IMG/VR virus record: IMGVR_UViG_3300003321_000545
Location: 1-52,989 of that record
DNA from: a virus
Strand: one strand, 5' to 3'
DNA length: 52,989 nucleotides
Shown here: in pieces, positions 25,786 to 32,996 of the stretch
Numbering within the stretch: position 1 is the first letter of the stretch
How the letters are laid out: every line of letters begins with the position of its first letter
Notes under the pieces: generated by a model
Told to the model about the DNA's origin: nothing
The model's database searches: none
The model's input: only the letters and a program-made list of their open reading frames with translations
Made by a program: the position numbers and the translations under genes

Positions 25786-25931
25786 CCTTCTTCTGCTGCC
25801 AACACAATGATATTTATGGTATTTTCACCAGGTATTTTTACTGTTGTATAATTTGAGGTGCCATTTACCAAGATTAGTGTGTCTTCATCACAATCATCTA
25901 ATATAGATGCTACAAATTCTTTTTTAAGCAT
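25782..25931 (-). CDS. Small acidic protein at the end of the leftward operon
   Basis: This 49-residue frame begins with ATG after GGAGAAGATTA, a good ribosome site. The product (MLKKEFVASILDDCDEDT, then a short beta-rich end) is acidic. Its stop codon overlaps the stop of the rightward gene by four bases. It is too short for most gene finders, but the ribosome site and the exact tail-to-tail fit support it. The function is unknown. Confidence 0.5.
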   Translation of the reverse strand: MLKKEFVASILDDCDEDTLILVNGTSNYTTVKIPGENTINIIVLAAEEG

Positions 25932-25989
25932 TAATCTTCTCCGATAAAATATTAAAATTAATCATACCATATTGAATGATGCATTTAAA

Positions 25990-26295
25990 TTAACTTTGTG
26001 CGCGCTTTTTATAATCTGCAAAATTTATAATGTTTGTATTGATGGCAGGTGTCGATGATTTAAATTTATTGAGATATTTTTGCATACACATCATATCAAA
26101 GACATAATCACGAAATGAGGAAGAGTCCAAGCATTCTTCTGTATAATCCGCAAAAACTGTAGATTTATATTTTTGCCAGTTCGTCATGAAGGCACCAAGA
26201 CCAATCGCACTTCGACATTTATTGGCATCATCTATCAATTTTTTGGTTTGCTTAAAGAGTGCTAAAAACTCTTCCTCAATCATTTTTTTTCTCAT
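25990..26295 (-). CDS. Helical hypothetical protein in the leftward operon
   Basis: The 101-residue product begins MRKKMIEEEFLALF at the ATG at 26295; a TTG at 26313 and a second ATG (26283) are alternatives, and no strong ribosome site decides between them. It is helical with two cysteines near the middle and ends in KKRAQS. It may be translated with the small membrane gene upstream. No family is recognised. Confidence 0.45.
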   Translation of the reverse strand: MRKKMIEEEFLALFKQTKKLIDDANKCRSAIGLGAFMTNWQKYKSTVFADYTEECLDSSSFRDYVFDMMCMQKYLNKFKSSTPAINTNIINFADYKKRAQS

Positions 26296-26389
26296 TTTTA
26301 TTGGAGGATTCAATCAGAGTGTTATTATGTTATAATCCTCACTTGCGCTTATATCATACATATATTGTAAAATCAATATAAACTTTTTT

Positions 26390-26578
26390 CTAGTTTGGAT
26401 CTCCATTATACCAACCCCATTTTCTCCCTAAAAATTTTATAATATCGTTCATTTCATGATAGTCTTTTTGCATTTCTATCCTAATTTTTTTGATATCTTT
26501 CAACTTTTTATTGATCACAAATATTCCTACAAGTAGGACCATCAAGATACATAAAAGAATATAATTACTCATGTTCAT
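26390..26578 (-). CDS. Small membrane protein of the leftward operon
   Basis: The 62-residue protein has one membrane helix at the N-terminus (about 5-23, ILLCILMVLLVGIFVI) and a charged helical tail that ends in a Trp-rich segment (GRKWGWYNGD). The start follows AGGATT, four bases after the stop of the ATPase gene. The layout is the same as in the small membrane proteins at 23757 and 30361, although the sequences differ. Confidence 0.5.
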   Translation of the reverse strand: MNMSNYILLCILMVLLVGIFVINKKLKDIKKIRIEMQKDYHEMNDIIKFLGRKWGWYNGDPN

Positions 26579-26582
26579 AATC

Positions 26583-27863
26583 CTATGCAGCTTTTACATC
26601 GACAGATTTACTATCATTTTGTGGCTCTTTTTTAAGTTGATTCAAACGCACATCATCTTTAATTTTTAGGTACTGTTCATTTGTAATTTTTGTAAGAGAA
26701 TCAACACAAAATTCTTTCTGGTAGTATTTAATTAACTCCTGATCGTTTCCTAATACATTTTTTAGATCTTCAATTTGAACATCTAACAATCCGTCGTTTT
26801 TTACCTGCAAAAAGTCTTTCATTTCCAAAAACTTTTGTTTAAGAATATGGCTTGGTAAGGATGAAACCTTGGTCCAACTATGCGTATTAAAGAAGTTCTC
26901 AATGAGTTCAGACTTTGCTTTAACTTCAGCTGTTGCTCTACCCGGATAATATTTTTGCATTAATCCGTCTATTTCCTCACACCAAATCTCTCTTTGTTTT
27001 TGTTCTGTTGGCCAATCATCATATTCTAGATCAGGGTATAGATCTTGAGAATTAGATTGATTTAAAGAATCGTAATGCGTTCCTTTTAAGTTGAGATGCT
27101 TAAAGTGAGGCTCAAACCTTTCAAAGACGCTCAATATCTTGTTGATATCTGCCCCTTTGTGAGGTGTAAAATCGATTTCATCACCGTTTAGAAAGTTATA
27201 TCTATCCTTTTCAACAAGTGCCCTATTAATTATCTTTCCATTTTCACGGTGTTTAATCATCTCTATAAGAAGAGAGGGTTCGTAACCAAGTTCCTTTTCT
27301 GTTGCCATTTTGGTCCCATTGGTAATTAATTCCTTCTTTCCAGTAGCGTCATTAACCTGATAATCATAAATAGAAGAGGCCCTTCCACATAAAATGACAT
27401 GGACCTTTGAGGAGAGATATTTATCTGTGAATTGTGCCCATACATCTTTAATTGTTGCCCAATGTTGAAATTCAAGTTTTTGTAGGGGCGATTTTCTTTG
27501 ATTTTTGCGAGATTCATTAAGTTTATCTATATAAGACTTTTGAACATCCCTCCAAACATGTGTAATGGAATCTATAATGACGACAGAGCACTCTTTTTCT
27601 GCCTCTGCCATAAATTTCATGAGATCTGCTAGGGATCTTGATTCGTAACATAAGACTTCTATACCGGCTGCCTTAAAAAGAGGCAAAACATAACTTAGAG
27701 CTGGCTCAGTATCAAAGAATGCAATTGGTTTTTTACATTCTGCAAATTTGTGTAATCCAATTGCCATACAAGATGCTGTAAAGGTTTTACCACTACCTGC
27801 ATCTCCGTATATTCCAACTTTTCCAAATGCTGTCTGATTATCAGCTTTTTTTAAGAACGACAT
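26583..27863 (-). CDS. RecA-core ATPase, Sak4-like recombination protein
   Basis: The 426-residue protein has a Walker A motif GDAGSGKT (residues 20-27), a FFDTEPAL segment as in RecA-core ATPases near 49-56 and a Walker B strand VVIIDS (94-99). An asparagine- or glutamate-tipped strand (VHVILCGR) follows near 160. Sak4-like phage ATPases work with single-strand binding and annealing in recombination or replication. This protein has an extra C-terminal part of about 200 residues, mostly helical, which is longer than in small Sak4 proteins. The start has an AGGAG site. It is the largest product of the leftward operon and so may be its main function. Confidence 0.7.
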   Translation of the reverse strand: MSFLKKADNQTAFGKVGIYGDAGSGKTFTASCMAIGLHKFAECKKPIAFFDTEPALSYVLPLFKAAGIEVLCYESRSLADLMKFMAEAEKECSVVIIDSITHVWRDVQKSYIDKLNESRKNQRKSPLQKLEFQHWATIKDVWAQFTDKYLSSKVHVILCGRASSIYDYQVNDATGKKELITNGTKMATEKELGYEPSLLIEMIKHRENGKIINRALVEKDRYNFLNGDEIDFTPHKGADINKILSVFERFEPHFKHLNLKGTHYDSLNQSNSQDLYPDLEYDDWPTEQKQREIWCEEIDGLMQKYYPGRATAEVKAKSELIENFFNTHSWTKVSSLPSHILKQKFLEMKDFLQVKNDGLLDVQIEDLKNVLGNDQELIKYYQKEFCVDSLTKITNEQYLKIKDDVRLNQLKKEPQNDSKSVDVKAA

Positions 27864-27872
27864 TCTATTCTC

Positions 27873-28334
27873 CTAAAATTCATTATTATATTGATCGCGG
27901 TCTTGCTTTAACATTTTTTTATACCACCGACTTTCTATCTCATGGCCGTAAAGAATATGATTGGGTATATCTAAATCCTTGATTTCGTCTTTATTCTTCA
28001 TATTCTGATTAAAAATATCATCATATTCTTGATTATTATCAATCCAACTATTATTATGATAGTGCCTTGTTTTTATATAAAAATTATTCTCATTTATTAG
28101 CTTCTTAGCCCTATAAATACAAAACTTCTCCCACCCATCTGGGGTTAACATTTGTAAATCCCCATCTTCTGTTGTTTTTTTTCTTACAACATTGATATTT
28201 GGATCATGAGCATCAATTGCTTTTTGAAGAGCGGTCCTTGTATCTTTAGATAGTGCATCATAATAATCTTGAAGATATGTACCTGCTTTTAAAGATTCCC
28301 ATCCTTTTCTTTTGGATTTTAAAACATTCGTCAT
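27873..28334 (-). CDS. Hypothetical protein upstream of the Sak4-like gene
   Basis: The 153-residue protein is polar and charged. Its N-terminal half has a possible helical domain ('YDALSKDTRTALQKAIDAHDPN', key residues only) and the C-terminal half is Asn/Asp/Tyr-rich ('EIESRWYKKMLKQDRDQYNN'). The start overlaps the stop of the upstream gene by ATGA, and the ATPase gene follows 9 bases downstream. It may be a partner of the ATPase, but no motif shows a role. Confidence 0.5.
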   Translation of the reverse strand: MTNVLKSKRKGWESLKAGTYLQDYYDALSKDTRTALQKAIDAHDPNINVVRKKTTEDGDLQMLTPDGWEKFCIYRAKKLINENNFYIKTRHYHNNSWIDNNQEYDDIFNQNMKNKDEIKDLDIPNHILYGHEIESRWYKKMLKQDRDQYNNEF

Positions 28335-28513
28335 ATCTTATTCCCTTCAATTAAATCTAATTCTTGCACATACCAAATTTTTCTATCTTTAGGTGGTATT
28401 TTATTTAATTCAGTCTTTGCCAATTTTTGTGTTGAATAAACTTCAAACGTGTGTAGTTGACCCCATTCATATTCAACAATTCCATAAACTTTCTTTTGTT
28501 TAAATTTATTCAT
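28331..28513 (-). CDS. Small hypothetical protein
   Basis: The 60-residue protein is a compact beta-helix-beta candidate ('KKVYGIVEYEWGQLHTFEVYSTQKLAKTELNK', key VYGIVEYE and FEVYST). Short proteins that begin with a 'V-I-----Y----V-ST---A---L' pattern are common in phage early operons, without a known role. It overlaps the next gene by four bases. Confidence 0.45.
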   Translation of the reverse strand: MNKFKQKKVYGIVEYEWGQLHTFEVYSTQKLAKTELNKIPPKDRKIWYVQELDLIEGNKI

Positions 28514-28523
28514 CTTACATTTC

Positions 28524-28790
28524 TCAGTTTATGGTTGCTGACTTGCAGGTTGCTATTTCTTGGCAAATCATATCAAGACAATTCTCTGCCTGTCTTTTAG
28601 TGGGGAATATACTATGAGCTTCATTGTTTGGTAGAACAATTGTAAACCCATCATCCCAATTTGTTTGCAAAATTTTATCAACATAATATCTTGATATTTC
28701 TGTAATTTGTTTATCAACTGTACGATTGTTGTTTATATTCCTTTCAACAACCCTATATACTTTTCCATATTCCTTGTCATATTCAGCCAT
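28524..28790 (-). CDS. First gene of the leftward early operon, hypothetical
   Basis: The 88-residue protein starts after GGAGATAAGAAA, a strong site, about 50 bases downstream of a sigma-70-like promoter (28840-28867). It has a 'GFTIVLPNNEAHSIFPTKRQAENCLDMI' segment (key FPTKRQAE), a pattern like the small single-domain proteins that open many phage early operons. It may be expressed first after infection. No enzymatic motif is visible. Confidence 0.5.
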   Translation of the reverse strand: MAEYDKEYGKVYRVVERNINNNRTVDKQITEISRYYVDKILQTNWDDGFTIVLPNNEAHSIFPTKRQAENCLDMICQEIATCKSATIN

Positions 28791-28839
28791 TTTCTTATCT
28801 CCAAGTTAATAAGTCATATTTTTTAGCTTACAACTCTAG

Positions 28840-28867
28840 GATATACATAATTTCACATGTTCGTCAA
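28840..28867 (-). promoter_or_regulatory. Promoter of the leftward early operon
   Basis: On the minus strand a TTGACG (-35, 28867-28862) is followed after 16 bases by TATATC (-10, 28845-28840). The spacer ends in AAATTATG, as in the toxin-antitoxin promoter at 48887. It lies directly upstream of the gene at 28524. Confidence 0.6.
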
Positions 28868-28929
28868 TAGTTTTATTTGTTTTATAAGTTATATTAGTTT
28901 TTAATCAATTTTATCTATATAAAATAAAA

Positions 28930-28952
28930 CCCTAGGCCATATAGACCTAGGG
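28930..28952 (-). terminator. Leftward terminator in the control region
   Basis: CCCTAGG (28930-28936) and CCTAGGG (28946-28952) form a perfect 7-bp stem with a 9-base loop. On the minus strand the stem is followed by TTTTATTTTAT. It would stop transcription that escapes the first terminator at 29145 before it reaches the early promoter. Confidence 0.55.
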
Positions 28953-29138
28953 ATACATATAAGGAAGGTAACATAATAACACTATATAAAAAGTGGAGAT
29001 AGCTCTCGATCAGCATTATTTCATAAAATTTTATCTATTTCAAGATAATTGAACTTGTAATTGTTGAATGCTTCGGGCATAGTCTGTTTCATGTGAATTT
29101 TTAGGAAAGGATAGAAATCTAAAGTTTCCACTAGAAAT

Positions 29139-29228
29139 GAAAAAGGCACCTCCGAAGAGATGCCTCGTTCACTTGGAAAACTACTAATACCCACCACAAC
29201 AACGACAAGTAATAATAGTTCTAAAACT
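29139..29228 (-). ncRNA. Candidate 90-nt phage small RNA
   Basis: A consensus-like promoter (TTGACT, 17-base spacer, TATAAA at 29263-29235) predicts a start near 29228. Transcription would end at a strong terminator at 29164-29140, which gives an RNA of about 90 nt. The 5' half can form an 8-bp stem (AACUAUUA with UAGUAGUU, one G-U pair) that closes a U/G-rich loop, and the 3' half is the terminator hairpin with a UUCG loop. No start codon with a ribosome site lies inside, so it is unlikely to be translated. It sits between the leftward operon and the replication gene, where a regulator is expected. The function is unknown. Confidence 0.6.
29140..29164 (-). terminator. Rho-independent terminator of the small RNA
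   Basis: On the minus strand GGCATCTC (29164-29157) pairs with GAGGTGCC (29152-29145), with one G-T pair, around a TTCG tetraloop. The stem is followed directly by TTTTT (29144-29140). This is a classical intrinsic terminator with the most stable loop type. Confidence 0.75.
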
Positions 29229-29234
29229 AATTGG

Positions 29235-29263
29235 TTTATAACAAATCCTATGTGGTGAGTCAA
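29235..29263 (-). promoter_or_regulatory. Strong promoter of the small RNA
   Basis: On the minus strand TTGACT (-35, 29263-29258) is followed by a 17-base spacer and TATAAA (-10, 29240-29235). The match to the sigma-70 consensus is 5/6 at -35 and 5/6 at -10 with ideal spacing, among the best in the window. Confidence 0.7.
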
Positions 29264-29311
29264 GTATTTTTCCAAGAAAAATTAATAATAATTTTTTAAG
29301 GAGAAAAAACA

Positions 29312-29986
29312 ATGTGTTACAAGACATTAAGGCAAATAAACCAAGTTCATCGCAGCCTTCTTTCACCAAAATCGAAAACAATTTTATCTATTATTTGCCA
29401 ATACGGCGACTGGAATACCGGTAAGGGTTCTCGATTATCAAATTCAAAGTTAGCAGAAATGAGCGGTTATTCTATACGAACAGTTGAAAGAGCGAGACAA
29501 GAACTTAAAGGATTAAGAATGATCTTAATAATCTCTAAACACTGTATGAAAAGAAGGTGGGGAGAAGAAGTTATGATTAACTTTGCCGTTCTTCATCAAT
29601 TTGTTGAACAATCAAAGATTTTGTATCAGAAGGATCGAGAAAAGAAATATCGCCATGAAGTTATCCACAAAAACTGTGGAAGAATCTGTGGAAAACAAGA
29701 TGAAAAAGTAGAGAGTACCGACAAAATGACGGTAGAGAGTACCGACAAAATGACGGACTATACATACACCGATACATCTATAAATACAGTTGGACAACAA
29801 CAACCTGTGGAAAAATTAGGGGATATGGAGGTAACCCAAAATTTTAACATCGAAGATTATATCAGTCCATGCGACATAAACAGACAACCTAATATGGATG
29901 TTGTAAAGGCTTTAACAATTTTGCTAAATGGAAAGGAGGACGGCCTAGTGTTTGGTAAAGCAGAAGAATTCTTATTCAACTTCTAA
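29312..29986 (+). CDS. O-like replication initiator
   Basis: The 224-residue protein has an N-terminal winged helix typical of phage replication proteins ('LSPKSKTILSIICQYGDWN...SRLSNSKLAEMSGYSIRTVERARQELKGL', given by key parts). Its middle holds two perfect copies of VESTDKMT, encoded by two 24-bp DNA repeats. Like lambda O, the protein would bind an origin in its own gene and recruit the host helicase. Three DnaA boxes support this. The C-terminal part (about 165-224) is acidic and could contact the helicase or loader. No partner helicase or DnaC-like gene is seen. The start has AAGGAGAAAAAAC. Confidence 0.7.
   Translation: MCYKTLRQINQVHRSLLSPKSKTILSIICQYGDWNTGKGSRLSNSKLAEMSGYSIRTVERARQELKGLRMILIISKHCMKRRWGEEVMINFAVLHQFVEQSKILYQKDREKKYRHEVIHKNCGRICGKQDEKVESTDKMTVESTDKMTDYTYTDTSINTVGQQQPVEKLGDMEVTQNFNIEDYISPCDINRQPNMDVVKALTILLNGKEDGLVFGKAEEFLFNF
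29661..29814 (+). other. Replication origin inside the initiator gene
   Basis: Three DnaA boxes of type TTWTNCACA lie here: TTATCCACA at 29661-29669 on the plus strand, and the minus-strand TTTTCCACA at 29687-29695 and 29806-29814. Between them are two perfect 24-bp tandem repeats (29708-29731 and 29732-29755). The arrangement of initiator iterons and DnaA boxes inside the initiator gene is that of lambda-type and plasmid-type origins. An AT-rich stretch follows downstream at 30000-30130. Confidence 0.65.
29708..29755 (+). repeat. Two perfect 24-bp tandem repeats (iteron-like)
   Basis: The unit begins GTAGAGAGTACCGACAAAAT and continues to GACG, and occurs twice without a mismatch. The repeats encode VESTDKMT twice in frame. 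They probably serve as binding sites for the initiator rather than for protein function. Confidence 0.75.
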
Positions 29987-30133
29987 AAATCAAACCTTAA
30001 ATTAAAATTGGCTTGGCAGAATGGAAGTGGTATACAAATCACTCTGGATGATTGAAATCTTGATTGAAAATATAGTTTTATAGTGTTAGTTAGGTTTTAA
30101 TCGTTATATTTGAATTAAGAGGATTATGATAAA

Positions 30134-30349
30134 TTGACAAATAAAAAAACCAAGAAAAGAAGGAAACAAAATATTATTTCTTCATACACAGCAGCTAGAT
30201 TGCTTCATATGACCAAACAAACTTTTATAAATCACTTAGAAGATGGTATATTTCCATTTCCTGCCATGAAACTTGGAAATGAATATAAGTTCCGCCGTGA
30301 AGATATAGAAAAGTATATAGAAAAATCATTTAAGGTTATAAAAAAATAA
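30134..30349 (+). CDS. Excisionase-like helix-turn-helix protein
   Basis: The 71-residue basic protein has the MerR/excisionase-type winged helix-turn-helix pattern: 'YTAARLLHMTKQTFINHLEDGIFPFPAMKLGNEYKFRREDIEKYI' (shortened to its key marks AARLL, TKQTF, DGIFPF, YKFRREDI). Such proteins bind att sites or promoters. The start is a TTG at 30134, because an in-frame stop lies 18 bases upstream and no ATG fits; AAGAGG lies 11 bases before it. It could be the directionality factor for the recombinase at 24327, which is 6 kb away. Confidence 0.6.
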   Translation: MTNKKTKKRRKQNIISSYTAARLLHMTKQTFINHLEDGIFPFPAMKLGNEYKFRREDIEKYIEKSFKVIKK

Positions 30350-30360
30350 AGGAATATAAA

Positions 30361-30555
30361 ATGGATACATTGATAATAGTAGGTGTAATAATTGTTTCAA
30401 TTTATATATTTCATTCTATCACAATTCTACATATTAAAAGACATGATGCTGAATTAAGAGACATACAAAAGGAAATTTCAAAGAGAGATGCTTTGTGGGC
30501 AGATTTATTAAAACAGATCCATGAAATCAAGTTATTTCAATCCACCAAACATTAA
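30361..30555 (+). CDS. Small membrane-anchored protein
   Basis: The 64-residue protein has an N-terminal membrane helix (LIIVGVIIVSIYIFHSI) and a coiled-coil tail ('DAELRDIQKEISKRDALWADLLKQI', key residues LRDIQKEI and LWADLLKQ). It has the layout of the pair at 23757 and 23993, but the sequence similarity is weak. The ribosome site is AAGGAATATAAA. The function is unknown. Confidence 0.5.
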   Translation: MDTLIIVGVIIVSIYIFHSITILHIKRHDAELRDIQKEISKRDALWADLLKQIHEIKLFQSTKH

Positions 30556-30569
30556 TAGAGTTAAATATA

Positions 30570-30845
30570 GTGAAAGAGAAATTAACATCTTTATTCAATA
30601 ACATAGGTATTATTATTGAAAATGAAGATTTGATAACATGCATAACTGCTTTATCATCCCAAGTCGTTAACCTCTATAGTTATATAATCAAACACAACAA
30701 CGAACGGCCTGAAGATTATAATCATTTGTTAATAGAAGTCCTCCCTCTTATTCATAAGGATCTTAATCAAAAATATGATGAAATAATGAATTTTTTACAA
30801 GATGTTACAAAAGTGAAGAGTAAACAGGACATAGATGCCTCCTAA
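30570..30845 (+). CDS. Helical hypothetical protein
   Basis: The 91-residue product starts at a GTG (30570) with a weak ribosome site. It is helical and charged, with the segment 'ALSSQVVNLYSYIIKHNNERPEDYNHLLIEVLPLI' (key residues only). No family is recognised. A frame of 21 codons that overlaps its stop (30845-30910) is not convincing. Confidence 0.4.
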   Translation: MKEKLTSLFNNIGIIIENEDLITCITALSSQVVNLYSYIIKHNNERPEDYNHLLIEVLPLIHKDLNQKYDEIMNFLQDVTKVKSKQDIDAS

Positions 30846-30981
30846 TGTTGATAGCGAAGGCATCCGTCCAAGGTGATGAAATTATAGCCCATCTTTGGGA
30901 GACTGACTAATAGAAATATAGTAGAAAATTTAACAACATTGTTCAATAGAAAATATCATTGTTATAAGATATAATTGATAT
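30846..30981 (+). promoter_or_regulatory. Intergenic region with possible promoter upstream of rusA
   Basis: A TTGTTC followed after 18 bases by TATAAG lies at about 30940-30970, and TATAAT follows shortly after. This may be a promoter for rusA and the genes behind it. No ribosome site stands before the ATG at 30982, which fits a short leader, but the assignment is weak. Confidence 0.3.
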
Positions 30982-31401
30982 ATGAAATCTATCACGTTTA
31001 CAACTCCCTATCCTCCCAGCAATAATTCACTATACACAGGATCTCATCAAAAGAAATGGTCTGAAAATAAACAAAAATTTTACTATCCCCGCGTATTAAC
31101 CACAGAGGCCAGACAATTCAAAAAATATGTATCTGAACTTATTGCTTATAGCTTCTCAAAAGTAAAATACGGAAAAAACTTTGTTGAAGTTCATATCATT
31201 GTTAATCCCCCCGCAGATAATAGAAAAAGAGATATACACAACGGAGAGAAGGTGCTCTTTGATGCTATTAAAGCATCTGGTATAATAGAAGATGACGACC
31301 AGATAGTACACCGAACTTCAACAATAGGTGAAAAGTTAGGCAAAGGCCAATGGATTGTCACGATGAAACCATATTATAGGGAGATGAAAGATGTTAAATA
31401 A
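30982..31401 (+). CDS. rusA: RusA-type Holliday junction resolvase
   Basis: The 139-residue protein shows the RusA pattern: 'PYPPSNNSLY' at the start, then 'NRKRDIHNGEKVLFDAIKASGIIEDDDQIV' (shortened to RDIHN, KVLFDAI and EDDDQI). The acidic residues Asp84, Asp94 and the Asp104-106 group match the metal-binding positions of the family, and Lys90 matches the conserved lysine. The enzyme cuts four-way junctions that arise from replication and recombination. It fits with the Sak4-like ATPase of the leftward operon. Its end overlaps the next gene by 11 bases. Confidence 0.8.
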   Translation: MKSITFTTPYPPSNNSLYTGSHQKKWSENKQKFYYPRVLTTEARQFKKYVSELIAYSFSKVKYGKNFVEVHIIVNPPADNRKRDIHNGEKVLFDAIKASGIIEDDDQIVHRTSTIGEKLGKGQWIVTMKPYYREMKDVK

Positions 31402-32146
31402 GCTTGTAATTTTATTAGTTAGTTTTATAAATGGATGTTATTGCGCCGAAAAGGTGGGAATTATAGACGAAGACTTTTTTAAAGAGGTTGGAACAATTGT
31501 TTCAATAAGAAATGTGGTGCCTCACGATAATCATTTCATGGCTATTGTAGATGCAACAACAAGCTATGATTCAAGGACAACTTCTCTTATCCCTTTTTAT
31601 ATCAAAACATGGGAACATGACGATGTAAAAAAGGTGAGCAAGTGCAAAATATTGGCGACTGTCATCTGTGGTACAAAAACTTTAGAATTCACACTTCCAC
31701 TAAAAGAAGAGGTGCCGTACCATTATTTAAGAGATGTTGAAGATAAAACATCTGAACTTACACTTGGATCAACGGTCACATTTTATTGTATTAAAGAATT
31801 TGAGAGAGCAGATAAAACAATCTTTAGAGAAAAAGGATTGTCTCTTTATATGTTGACTCTTAAAGAAGAAAGGGCCGCTTCACATGATGTATCTGTATGT
31901 TTTAAAGAATGGACAATTACATCACAATGGCAACGTAAAACTAGACATTCTCGAAGGATATATTCAGCAATTGATATATATCACACAACATTAAAAAGAA
32001 TGTGCAATGTCACAGGATCTGACGATGAAATCATTAATAAAGAATTGGTGAGAAAAGAATTAACATTTAAAAATGTAGATGCTGAATCACCAGAATGCGG
32101 AACATGCGGAGGTAATTTACCTAACAAAGCTATAATTATCACTTGA
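31391..32146 (+). CDS. Exported protein of unknown function
   Basis: The 251-residue protein begins with a signal peptide (MLNKLVILLVSFINGCYCA, likely cleaved after Ala19). The mature part is polar with several cysteines and a C-terminal CGTCGG (CxxC) motif near 236. An oxidising periplasm would suit the Cys pairs. It overlaps rusA by 11 bases, so it is co-translated with a cytoplasmic recombination gene, which is odd. No lysozyme or peptidase motif is visible. It could act on the envelope, for instance in lysis or in blocking a second infection. Confidence 0.5.
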   Translation: MLNKLVILLVSFINGCYCAEKVGIIDEDFFKEVGTIVSIRNVVPHDNHFMAIVDATTSYDSRTTSLIPFYIKTWEHDDVKKVSKCKILATVICGTKTLEFTLPLKEEVPYHYLRDVEDKTSELTLGSTVTFYCIKEFERADKTIFREKGLSLYMLTLKEERAASHDVSVCFKEWTITSQWQRKTRHSRRIYSAIDIYHTTLKRMCNVTGSDDEIINKELVRKELTFKNVDAESPECGTCGGNLPNKAIIIT

Positions 32147-32204
32147 CATATATCTAAAATTTTATTGATTATAAGAGATATTGTAATCTTTTTATGTTAG
32201 TTTC

Positions 32205-32303
32205 ATGACGCGTACAGAAATTTACTTATCTCTTGTAATCATGACCATTGTTATAATTCTCAGTTATTATTCGCACATTGCTTTTAACGCTTATATTTCG
32301 TAG
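32205..32303 (+). CDS. Membrane micropeptide (possible)
   Basis: The 32-residue frame is almost entirely one hydrophobic helix (LSLVIMTIVIILSYY). Its ribosome site is weak, but it ends 9 bases before the next gene and fills the gap exactly. The size and form match the micropeptides at 22947 and 33396. Confidence 0.35.
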   Translation: MTRTEIYLSLVIMTIVIILSYYSHIAFNAYIS

Positions 32304-32312
32304 GGAATATAA

Positions 32313-32996
32313 ATGATAGAATTTATCCGATATGAAGATGTATATTCAATCCTTCATGAAAAATATAATGTTAGTCATGATGAGCTTCTTTACTGGATAC
32401 AGAGAGATACAGCCTTACAATTAAATAGAAGTCCTTTTAGCACTCAAGAAGAGATATTGTTGGATATGGGAAAAACTACATCCCTATGCTGTTTCGTCAG
32501 TGATATAGAATCAAATGTTAAATACCTTCATGGATACAAACGAGCAAATGAGCATTTTAATTACCCTTATGGATTTTATGTAAAATTACTTGTTGATAAT
32601 TTTATACCAAATCCTGAATTAAGATTAGTATCTATTCAATCCATTCACAATAGATTCTGGAAGCAATGGGACCGATTGGAAGATCGACGTTATTCTCCGT
32701 TCCCGAGTTTAGATAAAGCCGCTGAAAATGGTATGCTGCATTTTTATGATGAGAGAGAAAAAAGATATACGCTCTATTCATCATATATTGGAGATCATGA
32801 ACGAGCACAGCCCATATTATGGTATCACACAGACATTGGTATAAAAAAACTGTCTGATCCTAATACCTTATTTCAACTTTTTGACATTATCCAAATTGAG
32901 AGAGTTTTTGAGGGAAGATCAAGAGAAGAGTGTATGAAAGAATTAAAACGTATAGATGAGGATAAAAATGACCAAGACCACAAAACCAAAACCTGA
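32313..32996 (+). CDS. Hypothetical protein, 227 residues
   Basis: This protein is polar, with the start 'MIEFIRYEDVYSILHEKYNVSHDELLYWI' (key: a short helix-turn-helix-like DELLYWIQRD) that could be a winged-helix motif of the excisionase or phage regulator kind. The middle is aromatic-rich and the end is strongly charged ('EGRSREECMKELKRIDEDKND'). No recognised domain is present. It lies 9 bases after the micropeptide frame, and the start follows TAGGGAATATAA. The end overlaps the next gene. Confidence 0.5.
   Translation: MIEFIRYEDVYSILHEKYNVSHDELLYWIQRDTALQLNRSPFSTQEEILLDMGKTTSLCCFVSDIESNVKYLHGYKRANEHFNYPYGFYVKLLVDNFIPNPELRLVSIQSIHNRFWKQWDRLEDRRYSPFPSLDKAAENGMLHFYDEREKRYTLYSSYIGDHERAQPILWYHTDIGIKKLSDPNTLFQLFDIIQIERVFEGRSREECMKELKRIDEDKNDQDHKTKT

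Noticed and set aside
29190-29230. Resemblance of the small RNA start (GTTTTAGAACTA) to a CRISPR type II repeat or tracrRNA
   Set aside because: No repeat-spacer array and no Cas gene is present; the match is short and likely chance.
29021-29275. An 84-codon frame on the minus strand in the control region
   Set aside because: It would start upstream of the small-RNA promoter, contains that promoter and the terminator, and has no ribosome site.
30845-30910. A 21-codon frame overlapping the stop of the previous gene
   Set aside because: It has no ribosome site and no recognisable content; it is too short to support.
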